Counted from the stretch's first letter, positions 25,259 through 33,732 are shown. The stretch is 51,373 nt of DNA from Halodesulfovibrio sp. (GCF_015482765.1 NZ_JADMLB010000054.1:1-51373); one strand, 5' to 3'. The notes: a model not told the origin generated them from the letters alone. Program-made: numbers and translations.

Positions 25259-25930
25259 CTACGCCTCATCCTCCTCAAAAACATCAACTCCGTAACGCTC
25301 CATGCGTCTGCCGGATTCAATGTAGTGCTCACGAAGTGTGTTTTCGATAGCAACCACATCTTTGGTGCGTAGAACATCTAACAACAAGGCATGACGTTCG
25401 TACACAGCCTGCAGGGTGAACAGTTCTTTCCAGTAGCGGAAAAGTAAGAATTTAGAAATGCCCTGACAGGAGCGGCGTGCCAATTCTCCAATAAGCTCAT
25501 TGGTATTCTTGGAAAACAGAATGTCATGAAAACGGTCATCAAGCTCAGCCATGGAAGTACCGTTTTCTCCACGCTCAGCAACCTTTTTCATATCATCTAC
25601 AACCTTCTGAAGTGCAGAAAAATCTTTTTCTGTAAACTTAGAAATAGTTGAAGACACAGCGGCACCTTCCAGAACACCGCCTGTAAAGTAGCTGTCACGA
25701 ATCTGTTTTGCAGTAAGTGCTGTGATAAACTTACCACGCTGCGGAATAGACGTAATGAGCCCTTCTTTAACCAACATCTGTAACGCTTCACGCACAGGTG
25801 CCCTGCTGATAGCAAGCTCGGTCGCCACTACAACTTCATTAACCTTATCTCCCGGATGTAATTTTCCGGTAAGAATGGCGTCTTTGATATAAACAATAAT
25901 TTGTTCGCTATAAGTTTTTACGGCGGACAT
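25259..25930 (-). CDS. GntR-family regulator, FadR/FCD subfamily
   Basis: The 223-residue protein has an N-terminal winged helix (about 8-75, with GDKVNEVVVATELAISRAPVREAL cut short here: APVREALQMLVKEGLI) and an all-helical C-terminal FCD ligand domain. Its ATG follows GAAGGAAG. FCD regulators usually bind a small carboxylate and repress catabolic genes. It lies at the end of the TRAP/lyase locus on the same strand, separated by 268 bases from the unknown gene at 26199. It is therefore the best candidate to bind the 26-bp palindromes at 31852 and 33733, although those palindromes are not copied in its own upstream region. The ligand could be cysteate or a degradation product; this is inference. 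Confidence 0.88.
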   Translation of the reverse strand: MSAVKTYSEQIIVYIKDAILTGKLHPGDKVNEVVVATELAISRAPVREALQMLVKEGLITSIPQRGKFITALTAKQIRDSYFTGGVLEGAAVSSTISKFTEKDFSALQKVVDDMKKVAERGENGTSMAELDDRFHDILFSKNTNELIGELARRSCQGISKFLLFRYWKELFTLQAVYERHALLLDVLRTKDVVAIENTLREHYIESGRRMERYGVDVFEEDEA

Positions 25931-26198
25931 GCTCTTCCTTCTACCAAGCTCTGTTACGAGATTTTATTGCTCAAGTGCAGAAAACGCATTCATTCCCACC
26001 ACGTTTCCTCTCAAAAATCTGACTTGAACAAGCATATGGTTTTGCCCACTATAAGGACTTGGTACTTATAATAAAGATACAATGCATACGCAAATATCTT
26101 CTATTGACGGCATGTTAGCACTCTGTTGGCATCTTGTGTACCGAAAATGCTGCAACCGGCGCACAAGAGAGTCTAACTCTACGTATCAACAGCAAAAA

Positions 26199-27422
26199 TT
26201 AAAATGTGTCCGGCGGCATGGCAACTTGCCGCTCACGTACATATCGTGCTGCTTCGTCAATGTTGGCAACCAAATGTGTGATTGATGCGGTTACAACCCG
26301 CAAATACTGTTTAACATCCATCGGGGATACTGCCGGGATGTGCCATCGTCGTATATTAACACCGGATACGGCCATGGAGAGCACAGCAGCCATGCCGGGC
26401 TGCAACCCTCCACCACCGACAATAGAGTTCAAGTCTGAACTCATAAACGTTACCCCGCCAGCGTCCTGGCTGACGAGCTCGGCCAGCTCGCCAATAAGGG
26501 AAACCTTTTCAACTGAGGTTTGCGCGGCAGACAGCGCAATACCCAGTTTTTCGATACGCTCGCCTAAGCGATGCGTCATTGAAGCTAATTCTGTTGTACC
26601 GCGAGGGTATGCCGTGTTGGAGCACATGGTAACCACACTCACATCATGTGCTCCACAACACAGAGCTTTACCTACAGCGGGATTATCGGCTTCTTCATTA
26701 TACCGCACCCACAGCACATCCGCACTTAACTCGCTACATACGGACGGCACATAGGCTTTGCTTTCAAGAATAATGGTAGGCAGCAAATCTAGCCCGAGGC
26801 GTTGCATCACAACCCTCTTGCCACCATACGCAAGATTCCCTTCAGCGTCTTCAATAGGCCCCATTCCACCTGTTGTGGCATTCAGCGTTGCCATTACAGA
26901 TGCATGGTGCCCGTCGATGGTAAGAACTGTACCAAGACAACCACCGCAAGTCCCCGCGAGGCGTTCATCTTCGTACAAAAAATTTTCTGGATACTGCACA
27001 AGGAATGTATTCAACACCGCATGACACATAGCGGTTTGCAAAGCGACAGGAACTTCAGTCACGCCCTGTCCGTAAATTCTTCCGAAAGACTCAAGCGTCA
27101 ATTTCTGGGAAAAGATAGCATCGCCGCCTACCGCGCGCTGTGCAAGCTCGGTTTCGTAGGGGGAAATTCCCCTGCGGGCCTGTGCCTTACCGGTTCCGCC
27201 ATCTTCTGTTGTAACGGTAACCCAATCCCCTTCCACTACAATTGACTTAATTGCAGTATTTACCGGATACGCTTGCGCCATAAGGGTAACAACAACAGCA
27301 AAACCTGCTGTGTCATCCTGAATAAAGCCTGAATGGCTATGAACATGACCCGCGCCTGCGTGCCCCATAATGCCAAAACAGCCTTTGTCCTCGGAAGATC
27401 TGGATATTGAATAAGTATGCAT
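26199..27422 (-). CDS. Unrecognised 407-aa protein of the TRAP/lyase operon
   Basis: The soluble protein has no signal peptide. Its start, MGHAGAGHVHSHSGFIQDD at about residues 19-37, is rich in His and could bind metal. It has several Gly-rich stretches (TTGGMGPIEDAEGNLAYGG, then GGGGLQPGMAAVLSMAVSG) and cysteines near GTCGGCLG and ALCCGAH. Such features suggest an enzyme, but I do not recognise the fold. I chose the ATG at 27422 with GAAGGG upstream; an in-frame TTG eight codons earlier lies inside a hairpin. It directly follows dctM by 57 bases on the same strand, after that hairpin. Its place at the end of the transporter operon suggests that it acts on the imported compound or a relative, for example as an isomerase or ligand-processing enzyme. 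That is inference. Confidence 0.75.
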   Translation of the reverse strand: MHTYSISRSSEDKGCFGIMGHAGAGHVHSHSGFIQDDTAGFAVVVTLMAQAYPVNTAIKSIVVEGDWVTVTTEDGGTGKAQARRGISPYETELAQRAVGGDAIFSQKLTLESFGRIYGQGVTEVPVALQTAMCHAVLNTFLVQYPENFLYEDERLAGTCGGCLGTVLTIDGHHASVMATLNATTGGMGPIEDAEGNLAYGGKRVVMQRLGLDLLPTIILESKAYVPSVCSELSADVLWVRYNEEADNPAVGKALCCGAHDVSVVTMCSNTAYPRGTTELASMTHRLGERIEKLGIALSAAQTSVEKVSLIGELAELVSQDAGGVTFMSSDLNSIVGGGGLQPGMAAVLSMAVSGVNIRRWHIPAVSPMDVKQYLRVVTASITHLVANIDEAARYVRERQVAMPPDTF

Positions 27423-27433
27423 AATCCCTTCAA

Positions 27434-27458
27434 ACGGGGAGGACAAAATCCTCCCCGT
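27434..27458 (-). terminator. Hairpin between dctM and the 407-aa gene
   Basis: ACGGGGAGGA and TCCTCCCCGT form a perfect 10-bp stem with a five-base loop. On the minus strand only TTTG follows, so it could be a partial terminator or processing site that lowers expression of the downstream gene. Confidence 0.5.
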
Positions 27459-27479
27459 ATATATGCAGTTCGGTCGTTT

Positions 27480-28751
27480 CTAGAGAAGTCCCAGAGACAG
27501 AGCCGGAATAAAGGTGATTGCAAGCAATGCAATACACATGGTGAACAGGAACGGAAGTACAGCTACGCTGAGACGTTCAATGCTCAAGTTACTAATGCTA
27601 CAACCGACAAAGAGGTTTACGCCAACCGGTGGAGTAAGGAAGCCCATGGAAGCTGCAACAATCATAACAATACCAAAATGGATCGGATCCATACCAAGAT
27701 GCTTCATTACTGGCAGAAGAAGCGGAGTAAGAATAAGGATGTTTGCCAGTGCGTCCATAAAGGTACCCATAATAAGAAGGAATACCAGAATGATTGGGAT
27801 CAGGACGTATTTGTTATCAGAGATACCGACAAGAACGTCTACGAGCATGTCAGGTACATTGTAGAATAACAGAATCTGCCCCAATGCGGTAGCGGTTGCT
27901 ACTACAATAAAGATAGATGCAGAGGTAATAGCAGTATTACGGAATACATCCCATACTTTGCCCCATGTAAGGGTGCGCAATACAAGACCTTCAGCAACAA
28001 ATGCGTACACTACTGCGATAACGCCTGCTTCTGTAGGAGTAGTAAGACCACCGTAGATACCGCCAAGTACGATAAGCGGAACCATAAGTGCCACAAGTGC
28101 TTCGCGAAGAGCAGTCATGCGTTCCATAAAGGAAGCACGTTTACCTCCGCCGTAACCGTGACGACGAGCGATAACATAGCTGCAGATCATAAGGCAGACG
28201 CCAACAAAAAGCCCCGGACCGACACCTGCGATGAACAAGTCACCAACAGAAACACCAGCAGTTGTACCGTAAATAATAAGCGGAACACTAGGTGGAATCA
28301 TAACGCCAAGACAGCCGGCAGATGTGTTTACAGCAGCAGCAAAGCGACGGCTGTAGCCTTCTTTAACCATAGACGGAACCATGATGCCGCCTACAGCAGC
28401 TACGGTAGCCGGAGAAGAACCGGACAATGCACCGTAGAACATACTGGTCAGAACGGAGATGTGAGCCATACCGCCGGTAACGTGACCAACAAATGTGTGA
28501 GAAACTTTAAGCAGACGTTGCGCCATACTCCCCTTCTGCATAATTTCCCCTGCCATAATAAAGAACGGCACAGCCATAAGTGGGAAAACATCAAGGGAAG
28601 TGATCATTTTTTGAACAAGAAAAGCTGGTGGAAGAATATCGCCGAAGACGATGCCCACCGCAACGCAAAGCCCGATAGCGATGCCGATCGGCACGCTAAG
28701 TAACAGAAAGAATGCAAGCGATGCAAAAATAATTAAGATAGTAAATTCCAT
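27480..28751 (-). CDS. dctM: TRAP transporter large membrane subunit (DctM)
   Basis: The 423-residue integral membrane protein is very hydrophobic, with about 12 spans. It has the DctM-type segments GALSGSSPATVAAVGGIMVPSM, shortened here to SGSSPATVAAVGGIMVPSM, and PPSVPLIIYG. It forms the ion-driven channel of a tripartite ATP-independent periplasmic transporter with DctQ and DctP. GAGG lies eight bases before the ATG. It is 11 bases from dctQ. The transporter would use the sodium gradient, in keeping with a marine organism. Specificity cannot be read from this subunit; the lyase context points to a sulfonated or thiol amino acid. Confidence 0.93.
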   Translation of the reverse strand: MEFTILIIFASLAFFLLLSVPIGIAIGLCVAVGIVFGDILPPAFLVQKMITSLDVFPLMAVPFFIMAGEIMQKGSMAQRLLKVSHTFVGHVTGGMAHISVLTSMFYGALSGSSPATVAAVGGIMVPSMVKEGYSRRFAAAVNTSAGCLGVMIPPSVPLIIYGTTAGVSVGDLFIAGVGPGLFVGVCLMICSYVIARRHGYGGGKRASFMERMTALREALVALMVPLIVLGGIYGGLTTPTEAGVIAVVYAFVAEGLVLRTLTWGKVWDVFRNTAITSASIFIVVATATALGQILLFYNVPDMLVDVLVGISDNKYVLIPIILVFLLIMGTFMDALANILILTPLLLPVMKHLGMDPIHFGIVMIVAASMGFLTPPVGVNLFVGCSISNLSIERLSVAVLPFLFTMCIALLAITFIPALSLGLL

Positions 28752-28762
28752 GAGATAAGCCT

Positions 28763-29263
28763 CTATACTTCTGCGGATGGAACTGGATCGATTTTACCAG
28801 TTGCTACGCCGATCATTCTTTCAACGGTACGTAATCCCATCAGGAACATACCGAACGGAAGGCTAAGGAAAACCCAGTACATTCTGATTTCCAATGCTGG
28901 AGTTTTCTGGCCGGTAGTTACGAGAAATTGAATCATCTCCACGCCCCACCAAGCACAGGCGAAGCAGAACACTGCTGTAAACGCGTAAGACAAAAGCGTA
29001 ACCGGTTTTGCAAGACGGCCGCCAGCAATTGTTCGGAAGATAGTAACCTCGAGGTGTTTGTCTTCCTTGGTTGCGTAGCTACAGCCAACATATACAGCCC
29101 AGATGAACAAGTAACGGGCTAACTCTTCTGACCATTCGAAAGAATACTCAAGTACGTATCGAGTAAACACCTGAACAGCGATGAGCACTGTCATCACTAT
29201 AAGACAGGATGATGAGAAAATTTCTTCAAAACGGGCCAAAAACGATTTTCCTTTGTGAGACAT
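28763..29263 (-). CDS. dctQ: TRAP transporter small membrane subunit (DctQ)
   Basis: The 166-residue protein has four hydrophobic segments and the DctQ signature region VFTRYVLEYSFEWSEELARY, typical of the small subunit. It pairs with DctM in the inner membrane. AAGGAG lies five bases before the ATG. It is 54 bases downstream of dctP and 11 upstream of dctM, so the three are one transcript. No odd features. Confidence 0.92.
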   Translation of the reverse strand: MSHKGKSFLARFEEIFSSSCLIVMTVLIAVQVFTRYVLEYSFEWSEELARYLFIWAVYVGCSYATKEDKHLEVTIFRTIAGGRLAKPVTLLSYAFTAVFCFACAWWGVEMIQFLVTTGQKTPALEIRMYWVFLSLPFGMFLMGLRTVERMIGVATGKIDPVPSAEV

Positions 29264-29317
29264 GTACTCTCCTTAAGTCTGCCGGTCGAAAAAATTCGAC
29301 CGGCAGCACCAAGTACT

Positions 29318-30310
29318 TTATTCTGCTACTGTTGCTTTAATTTTCTCGATAAGTTCTTTACCGATACGTTCTTCAAACTCTTTGTATACACCTGCAGATG
29401 CAGCAGCCCAGCGAGCGCGCTCTTCAGGAGTGAGTTTTACAACAGTAACGCCTTTATCAGCGAGCTTAGAAAGAATTTCTTTCTCGCCATCACGGATGAG
29501 TTTGCGTTCGTAAAGCTTGGATTCTTCAAACGCTGCAAGAATCATAGCTTTGTCTTCAGCATTGAGGCTGTCGAGGAAACGCTTAGAAATCATTACGAGA
29601 TGCGGGCTGTAGAGGCTGTTAACAATGGTAACGTTGTTGTTAACTTCAGGGAAGTTGTTGTGCCAAGCAAGGTTGAGGTCGATGTCGATGCCATCAACTG
29701 TTTTCTGCTGAAGTGCAGTGTAAACTTCGCCCCAAGACACAGGAGTCGGGTTCATACCAAGCGCACGAAGAGTAGAGATGTGTGCTTTGGAAGGAGTAGA
29801 ACGAATTTTAAGGTTTTTCGCATCTTCAAGAGTCTTAACTGGCTTCTGGTTGTTCCAAAGGTTACGGAAACCAATTTCGTAGTAACCAAGACCTACGATA
29901 CCGGAAGGCTCGAGAGCTTTTGTGGCATGCATACCGATAGGACCATCGGTAATTTTGTCAGCAGCTTCGTAGGAAGGGAACAGGAACGGAAGGTCAAAGA
30001 TAAGGAACTCATCAGAAAACGGTGCAAGGTTTGGAGTCGCAGCGGAACCCATCTGCAGCATGTTGAGCTGAAGACCCTGAACAACACTGTCAAAGTTACC
30101 GAACTTAGAGCTGTCGTAGATATCTACTTTGTATTTACCGCCGGAACGTTCTTCAACAAGCTGTTTGAATTTTTCAAACGCCATACCCATCGGGTGCTGA
30201 GGTACGTTCGGGTGAGCAAGTTTAATCACTTTAGGTGCCGCAAAAGCGGAGGTTGCGCCAATCAAAAGAACAGCAACAAGCGCAAGAATGATCACTCTAA
30301 CATTTCTCAT
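29318..30310 (-). CDS. dctP: TRAP transporter substrate-binding protein (DctP)
   Basis: The precursor has 330 residues with a clear signal peptide (MRNVRVIILALVAVLLIGAT, cleavage after SAFA near residue 24) and the DctP fold. That fold includes the region with IRSTPSKAHISTLRALGMNP (the conserved Arg binds the substrate carboxylate) and PVSWGEVYTALQQKTVDG. It captures the substrate in the periplasm. GGAG precedes the ATG at 30310, preferred over an upstream in-frame start inside the terminator hairpin. It lies 82 bases after the lyase gene, with a strong hairpin in between, so it may be read through or have its own promoter. The likely ligand is cysteate or another amino acid; this is inference from the neighbours. 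Confidence 0.92.
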   Translation of the reverse strand: MRNVRVIILALVAVLLIGATSAFAAPKVIKLAHPNVPQHPMGMAFEKFKQLVEERSGGKYKVDIYDSSKFGNFDSVVQGLQLNMLQMGSAATPNLAPFSDEFLIFDLPFLFPSYEAADKITDGPIGMHATKALEPSGIVGLGYYEIGFRNLWNNQKPVKTLEDAKNLKIRSTPSKAHISTLRALGMNPTPVSWGEVYTALQQKTVDGIDIDLNLAWHNNFPEVNNNVTIVNSLYSPHLVMISKRFLDSLNAEDKAMILAAFEESKLYERKLIRDGEKEILSKLADKGVTVVKLTPEERARWAAASAGVYKEFEERIGKELIEKIKATVAE

Positions 30311-30340
30311 ACTTCTCTCCTCACTAGGATGTTTATTTAC

Positions 30341-30375
30341 AAAAAGCCGTGCGAAGTCCACGAGCTTCGCACGGC
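30341..30375 (-). terminator. Terminator after lyase copy 1
   Basis: GCCGTGCGAAG (30346-30356) pairs with CTTCGCACGGC (30365-30375) across the loop TCCACGAG. On the minus strand five T follow. The same 35 bases occur after lyase copy 2. Confidence 0.85.
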
Positions 30376-30391
30376 GAAAGGACAATACTTT

Positions 30392-31393
30392 CTATTTGAA
30401 GGTATCGAGGTATGCGTACAGCGCTGGTGAACCACCAGTGTGCAAGAATACTACGTTTGAACCTTCAGGGAAATGGCCTTTACGAACGAGATCGATAAGA
30501 CCAGCCATTGCTTTACCGGAGTATACTGGGTCAAGCAGGATACCTTCGGTCTGAGCAAGAAGTTTAACAGCTTCAATCATAGAATCGGTCGGGAGGGAGT
30601 AACCTGGTCCAACGTAAGAATCGAAGCATTCAACTGCGTCACTAGGAACGCCGCCTTTGATGTCGCCGATGAGTTCAACGGTTTCTTCAACAAGCTTGTA
30701 TACGTGTGCTTCCTGAACGTCTTTAGGACGGCTTACGTTGATACCGGATACTGGGATACCGGAGTTGGTTGCGTGCATACCAATAGCCATGCCTGCATGG
30801 GTACCAGCGCTACCGGAAGGAACAACAACGTGATCAACTTTGAGTTTCATGTCGAAGAACTGCTGCTGAAGTTCCTGAGCACAAGAAACGTAACCAAGAG
30901 CACCGATGGAGTTAGAAGCGCCACCAGGAATGATGTATGGCTTTTTGCCTTCTGCACGGAGTGCTTCAGCAACTTTTTCCATTTCGCCCATCATGTCGGA
31001 ACCACCAGAAACAACTTTAGTGCTCTTCACGCCGAGGAGGTTGAAGAGGAAGTTGTTACCGGAACCTTCAGGTTTGTAGCTGCCTTTTACGCGTTCTTCG
31101 AGAACGAGGTGACAATCCATGCCTTCTTTAACAGCCCATGCGAGGGTAAGACAGCAGTGGTTAGACTGAACAGCACCACAAGTAATAATGGTGTCAGCGC
31201 CTTTTTCGATAGCATCAGCCATGCTAAAGTCAAGCTTACGTGTTTTGTTACCACCGGAAGTACCAGGAAGCAGGTCATCACGTTTGATGAAGATGTTAAC
31301 TTTGCCACCTAAAGCTTCAGAAAAAGCAGGAACAGCTTCAAGCGGAGTTGGGGTAGTAACGTAGCCACGACGAGCAAATTTTGCGAGATTCAT
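30392..31393 (-). CDS. cuyA: PLP-dependent lyase, CuyA / D-cysteine desulfhydrase family, copy 1
   Basis: The 333-residue protein belongs to the fold-type II PLP family of D-cysteine desulfhydrase and L-cysteate sulfo-lyase. The PLP lysine is K50 in SGGNKTRKLDF, and S77-N78-H79 contact the cofactor. SGNNFLF, VPSGSAGTHAG and FLHTGGSPALYAY are conserved. The reaction removes the sulfur group, giving sulfite (from cysteate) or sulfide (from D-cysteine), pyruvate and ammonia. I prefer CuyA because of the LVLEERVKGSY and SGNNFLF segments, but sequence alone cannot decide. Copy 1 has Cys at position 81 where copy 2 has Arg (SNHCR), and Ser at 129 where copy 2 has Pro. It is 22 bases after ridA. The start lacks a good ribosome binding site (AAAAGAGAA), as in copy 2. 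Confidence 0.88.
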   Translation of the reverse strand: MNLAKFARRGYVTTPTPLEAVPAFSEALGGKVNIFIKRDDLLPGTSGGNKTRKLDFSMADAIEKGADTIITCGAVQSNHCCLTLAWAVKEGMDCHLVLEERVKGSYKPEGSGNNFLFNLLGVKSTKVVSGGSDMMGEMEKVAEALRAEGKKPYIIPGGASNSIGALGYVSCAQELQQQFFDMKLKVDHVVVPSGSAGTHAGMAIGMHATNSGIPVSGINVSRPKDVQEAHVYKLVEETVELIGDIKGGVPSDAVECFDSYVGPGYSLPTDSMIEAVKLLAQTEGILLDPVYSGKAMAGLIDLVRKGHFPEGSNVVFLHTGGSPALYAYLDTFK

Positions 31394-31415
31394 AATTTTT
31401 CTCTTTTAGAAGTAA

Positions 31416-31805
31416 TTAGTTTTTTTTGCGGAAAATAACTTCGATTTCGATGTCTGCTCCAAGTGGAAGAGCAGCAACCTGAAATGCGCTACGAGCAGGG
31501 AAAGGCTCGTTGAAATACTCAGCGTAAACGGCATTAACTTCTTTAAAGTCGTTAACGTCGGTAAGAAATACGGTTGTCTTCACAATGTCATCAAGTGTGC
31601 AGCCTGCAGCTTCCGCTACAGCTTTGATGTTTGTGAGAGCCTGATGCGCTCTATCTGCAATAGAACCTTCACGCATGTTGCCGGTTGCAGGATCAATCGG
31701 AAGCATGCCGGAAGCGAACACAAAGCCGTCAGACTCGATCGCTTGAGAGTATGGACCTACCGCTGCTGGCAGCTGGTCTGTAAAAATTACGTTTTTTGTA
31801 GACAT
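31416..31805 (-). CDS. ridA: RidA-family reactive imine deaminase
   Basis: The 129-residue protein has the complete RidA/YjgF/UK114 family pattern: AAVGPYSQAI, FASGMLPIDPATG, the signature around PARSAFQVAALPLGADIEIE and the conserved Arg (near residue 105) that binds the imine carboxylate. RidA hydrolyses 2-aminoacrylate and related enamines, preventing damage to PLP enzymes. The neighbouring lyase produces 2-aminoacrylate by beta-elimination, so the pairing makes sense. TGGAG lies five bases before the ATG. It is the first gene after the promoter-operator at 31852-31917. Confidence 0.95.
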   Translation of the reverse strand: MSTKNVIFTDQLPAAVGPYSQAIESDGFVFASGMLPIDPATGNMREGSIADRAHQALTNIKAVAEAAGCTLDDIVKTTVFLTDVNDFKEVNAVYAEYFNEPFPARSAFQVAALPLGADIEIEVIFRKKN

Positions 31806-31851
31806 GTTGTCTCCAGTCTAACTGGTGTTAAATATATTTGCCATTTTGCGA

Positions 31852-31877
31852 CATGTAAAATGTCGACATTTCACATG
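31852..31877. promoter_or_regulatory. 26-bp palindromic operator upstream of ridA
   Basis: CATGTAAAATGTC (31852-31864) and GACATTTCACATG (31865-31877) are complementary with one mismatch. The centre AAATGTCGACATTT is a perfect palindrome. It begins 11 bases downstream of a -10 box, so a bound regulator would block initiation. A second near-identical site lies at 33733. Confidence 0.8.
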
Positions 31878-31888
31878 GCGTGAATTCG

Positions 31889-31917
31889 TCTTAAAAAGAA
31901 TTTACAGAGCTTGTCAA
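31889..31917 (-). promoter_or_regulatory. Promoter of ridA-cuyA-dctPQM
   Basis: On the minus strand TTGACA (31917-31912), a 17-base spacer and TTAAGA (31894-31889) form a sigma70-type promoter. The same boxes and the same spacing occur upstream of lyase copy 2. Confidence 0.75.
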
Positions 31918-31919
31918 AT

Positions 31920-32314
31920 ACATTTTGCGAACTTTTTTGAATTCGTTCTAACGTATGCCAAAAAAGTGGCGCTCCCCCTCTCTGTTGCAATCTCTAACAA
32001 CTACAAATAAAAGAAAAATTCAGCAGTGCAGCCTACGTGATATTTGCTAACAGAATATTATACGAATTTTGTATATTTCAAGATGGTTATCTGCGGTTTT
32101 CGTCACAAAAACCACTAACAATTAAAAAGACTACGCTGAATCTCTACTCTGCTTCTCTTCTATGAGCTTTTGTGGACGTAACAAACAGAAACCAACCCTA
32201 GTCTAAGGCTGTTCATTCTCCGCATCTGTGTAATCTTCTCCTACGCTCTCTGTGCCCTATTCAAATCTTCAACGAATCCTGCATAGCATTGTGCTTTTTT
32301 TCACATTTCTTGTT
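31920..32314. other. Spacer between ridA promoter and lyase copy 2 terminator
   Basis: About 400 AT-rich bases contain no supported gene. The part nearest the promoter shows weak similarity to the region upstream of the second promoter; nothing else was recognised. Confidence 0.4.
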
Positions 32315-32351
32315 AAAAAAAGCCGTGCGAAGTCCACGAGCTTCGCACGGC
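32315..32351 (-). terminator. Terminator after lyase copy 2
   Basis: GCCGTGCGAAG (32322-32332) and CTTCGCACGGC (32341-32351) with loop TCCACGAG are identical to the terminator of copy 1, including the T run on the minus strand (seven T here). Confidence 0.9.
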
Positions 32352-32366
32352 TTAAGTAACGAGAGA

Positions 32367-33368
32367 TTATTTGAAGGTATCGAGGTAAGCGTAGAGAGCT
32401 GGGGAGCCACCTGTGTGCAGGAATACTACGTTAGAACCTTCAGGGAAGTGACCTTTACGAACGAGGTCAATAAGGCCAGCCATAGCTTTACCAGAGTAAA
32501 CCGGATCGAGCAGGATGCCTTCAGTCTGAGCAAGCAGTTTTACTGCTTCTACCATTGAATCAGTTGGCAGGGAGTAGCCTGGTCCAACGTAAGAATCGAA
32601 GCATTCGATAGCATCGCTCGGTACGCCGCCTTTAATATCGCCGATAAGCTCAACGGTATCCTCAACGAGTTTGTACACGTGTGCTTCCTGCACATCTTTA
32701 GGACGGCTTACGTTGATACCGGATACTGGAATGCCAGTGTTGTTAGCGTACATACCGATAGCCATACCAGCGTGGGTACCAGCACTACCGGAAGGAACTA
32801 CAACATGGTCAACTTTAAGTTTCATGTCGAAGAACTGCTGCTGAAGTTCCTGAGCACAAGAAACGTAACCGAGTGCGCCGATTGCGTTAGAAGCACCACC
32901 TGGAACGATGTACGGTTTTTTGCCTTCAGCACGGAGTGCTTCAGCAACTTTTTCCATTTCACCCATCATGTCAGAACCACCAGGAACAACTTTTGTGCTC
33001 TTCACGCCGAGAAGGTTAAAGAGGAAGTTGTTACCGGAAGCTTCCGGACTGTAGCTACCTTTTACGCGTTCTTCGAGAACAAGGTGACAATCCAAGCCTT
33101 CTTTTACAGCCCAAGCAAGTGTGAGACGGCAATGGTTAGACTGAACAGCACCGCAAGTGATGATGGTATCTGCACCTTTCTCAAGAGCGTCAGCAATGCT
33201 GAAGTCGAGTTTACGGGTTTTGTTACCGCCGGAAGTACCCGGAAGAAGGTCATCACGTTTGATGAAGATATTTACCTTGCCACCCAAAGCTTCAGAAAAT
33301 GCTGGAACAGCTTCGAGAGGAGTTGGAGAAGAAACGTAGCCACGACGAGCAAATTTAGCGAGATTCAT
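32367..33368 (-). CDS. cuyA: PLP-dependent lyase, CuyA / D-cysteine desulfhydrase family, copy 2
   Basis: The 333-residue protein differs from copy 1 at about 17 positions (about 95% identity by direct comparison). It keeps K50, S77 and the family-typical Arg81 and Pro129, so this copy looks like the canonical enzyme. Chemistry is as for copy 1: sulfur removal from L-cysteate or D-cysteine, with pyruvate and ammonia as the other products. It is alone between its own promoter-operator (33733-33798) and the duplicated terminator. A leader of about 360 bases, unusually long, lies where ridA sits in the other unit. The start context AAAAGAGAATTATC-ATG matches that of copy 1. Confidence 0.88.
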   Translation of the reverse strand: MNLAKFARRGYVSSPTPLEAVPAFSEALGGKVNIFIKRDDLLPGTSGGNKTRKLDFSIADALEKGADTIITCGAVQSNHCRLTLAWAVKEGLDCHLVLEERVKGSYSPEASGNNFLFNLLGVKSTKVVPGGSDMMGEMEKVAEALRAEGKKPYIVPGGASNAIGALGYVSCAQELQQQFFDMKLKVDHVVVPSGSAGTHAGMAIGMYANNTGIPVSGINVSRPKDVQEAHVYKLVEDTVELIGDIKGGVPSDAIECFDSYVGPGYSLPTDSMVEAVKLLAQTEGILLDPVYSGKAMAGLIDLVRKGHFPEGSNVVFLHTGGSPALYAYLDTFK

Positions 33369-33732
33369 GATAATTCTCTTTTAAACAAACAGTTAGATTT
33401 TGTTATTCCACTGCCCTGCCAGACCTTTTACAGGTATCAAACAAGACAGCTTCACACATGGTTCACTAAAGAACGCGGACAAACGGTATTAACTTCGGTT
33501 TGTTGGTTAATATCGATGTAAATTTGTGCTCATGCACCCTGCACCACTAAGCATTCTGTCGCTTTGTACACACTGACCGACTCAAGTGGACAAAGGAATA
33601 GCTCCGACAGCAGACACGCTCAACGTTGCAAAAGCCTCTTTGTAAGAGTCAATCAGCCTGCGCAGTAAACGCTCACTTCCAGACTCAAAAAAATTACGTC
33701 GCATAGTCATGCTTATGCGGCACATGTATCGA
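33369..33732 (-). other. Long leader of lyase copy 2, possible ridA remnant
   Basis: The leader separates operator 2 from cuyA copy 2 and contains no intact gene. A short stretch near 33481-33500 on the plus strand (AACGGTATTAACTTC) matches ridA sequence at 31528-31542 (AACGGCATTAACTTC). Read on the minus strand it gives IYIDINQQTEVNTV, against VFLTDVNDFKEVNAV in RidA. The rest does not align by eye. Confidence 0.4.

Noticed and set aside
29255-30430. 391-codon plus-strand frame over dctP
   Set aside because: It is antisense to a well-supported TRAP binding protein. The sequence is Phe/Asn/Arg-rich with no recognisable domain.
30473-31312. Long plus-strand frames over both lyase genes (also 32679-33521)
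   Set aside because: They mirror each other only because the underlying lyase genes are duplicates; no start signals.
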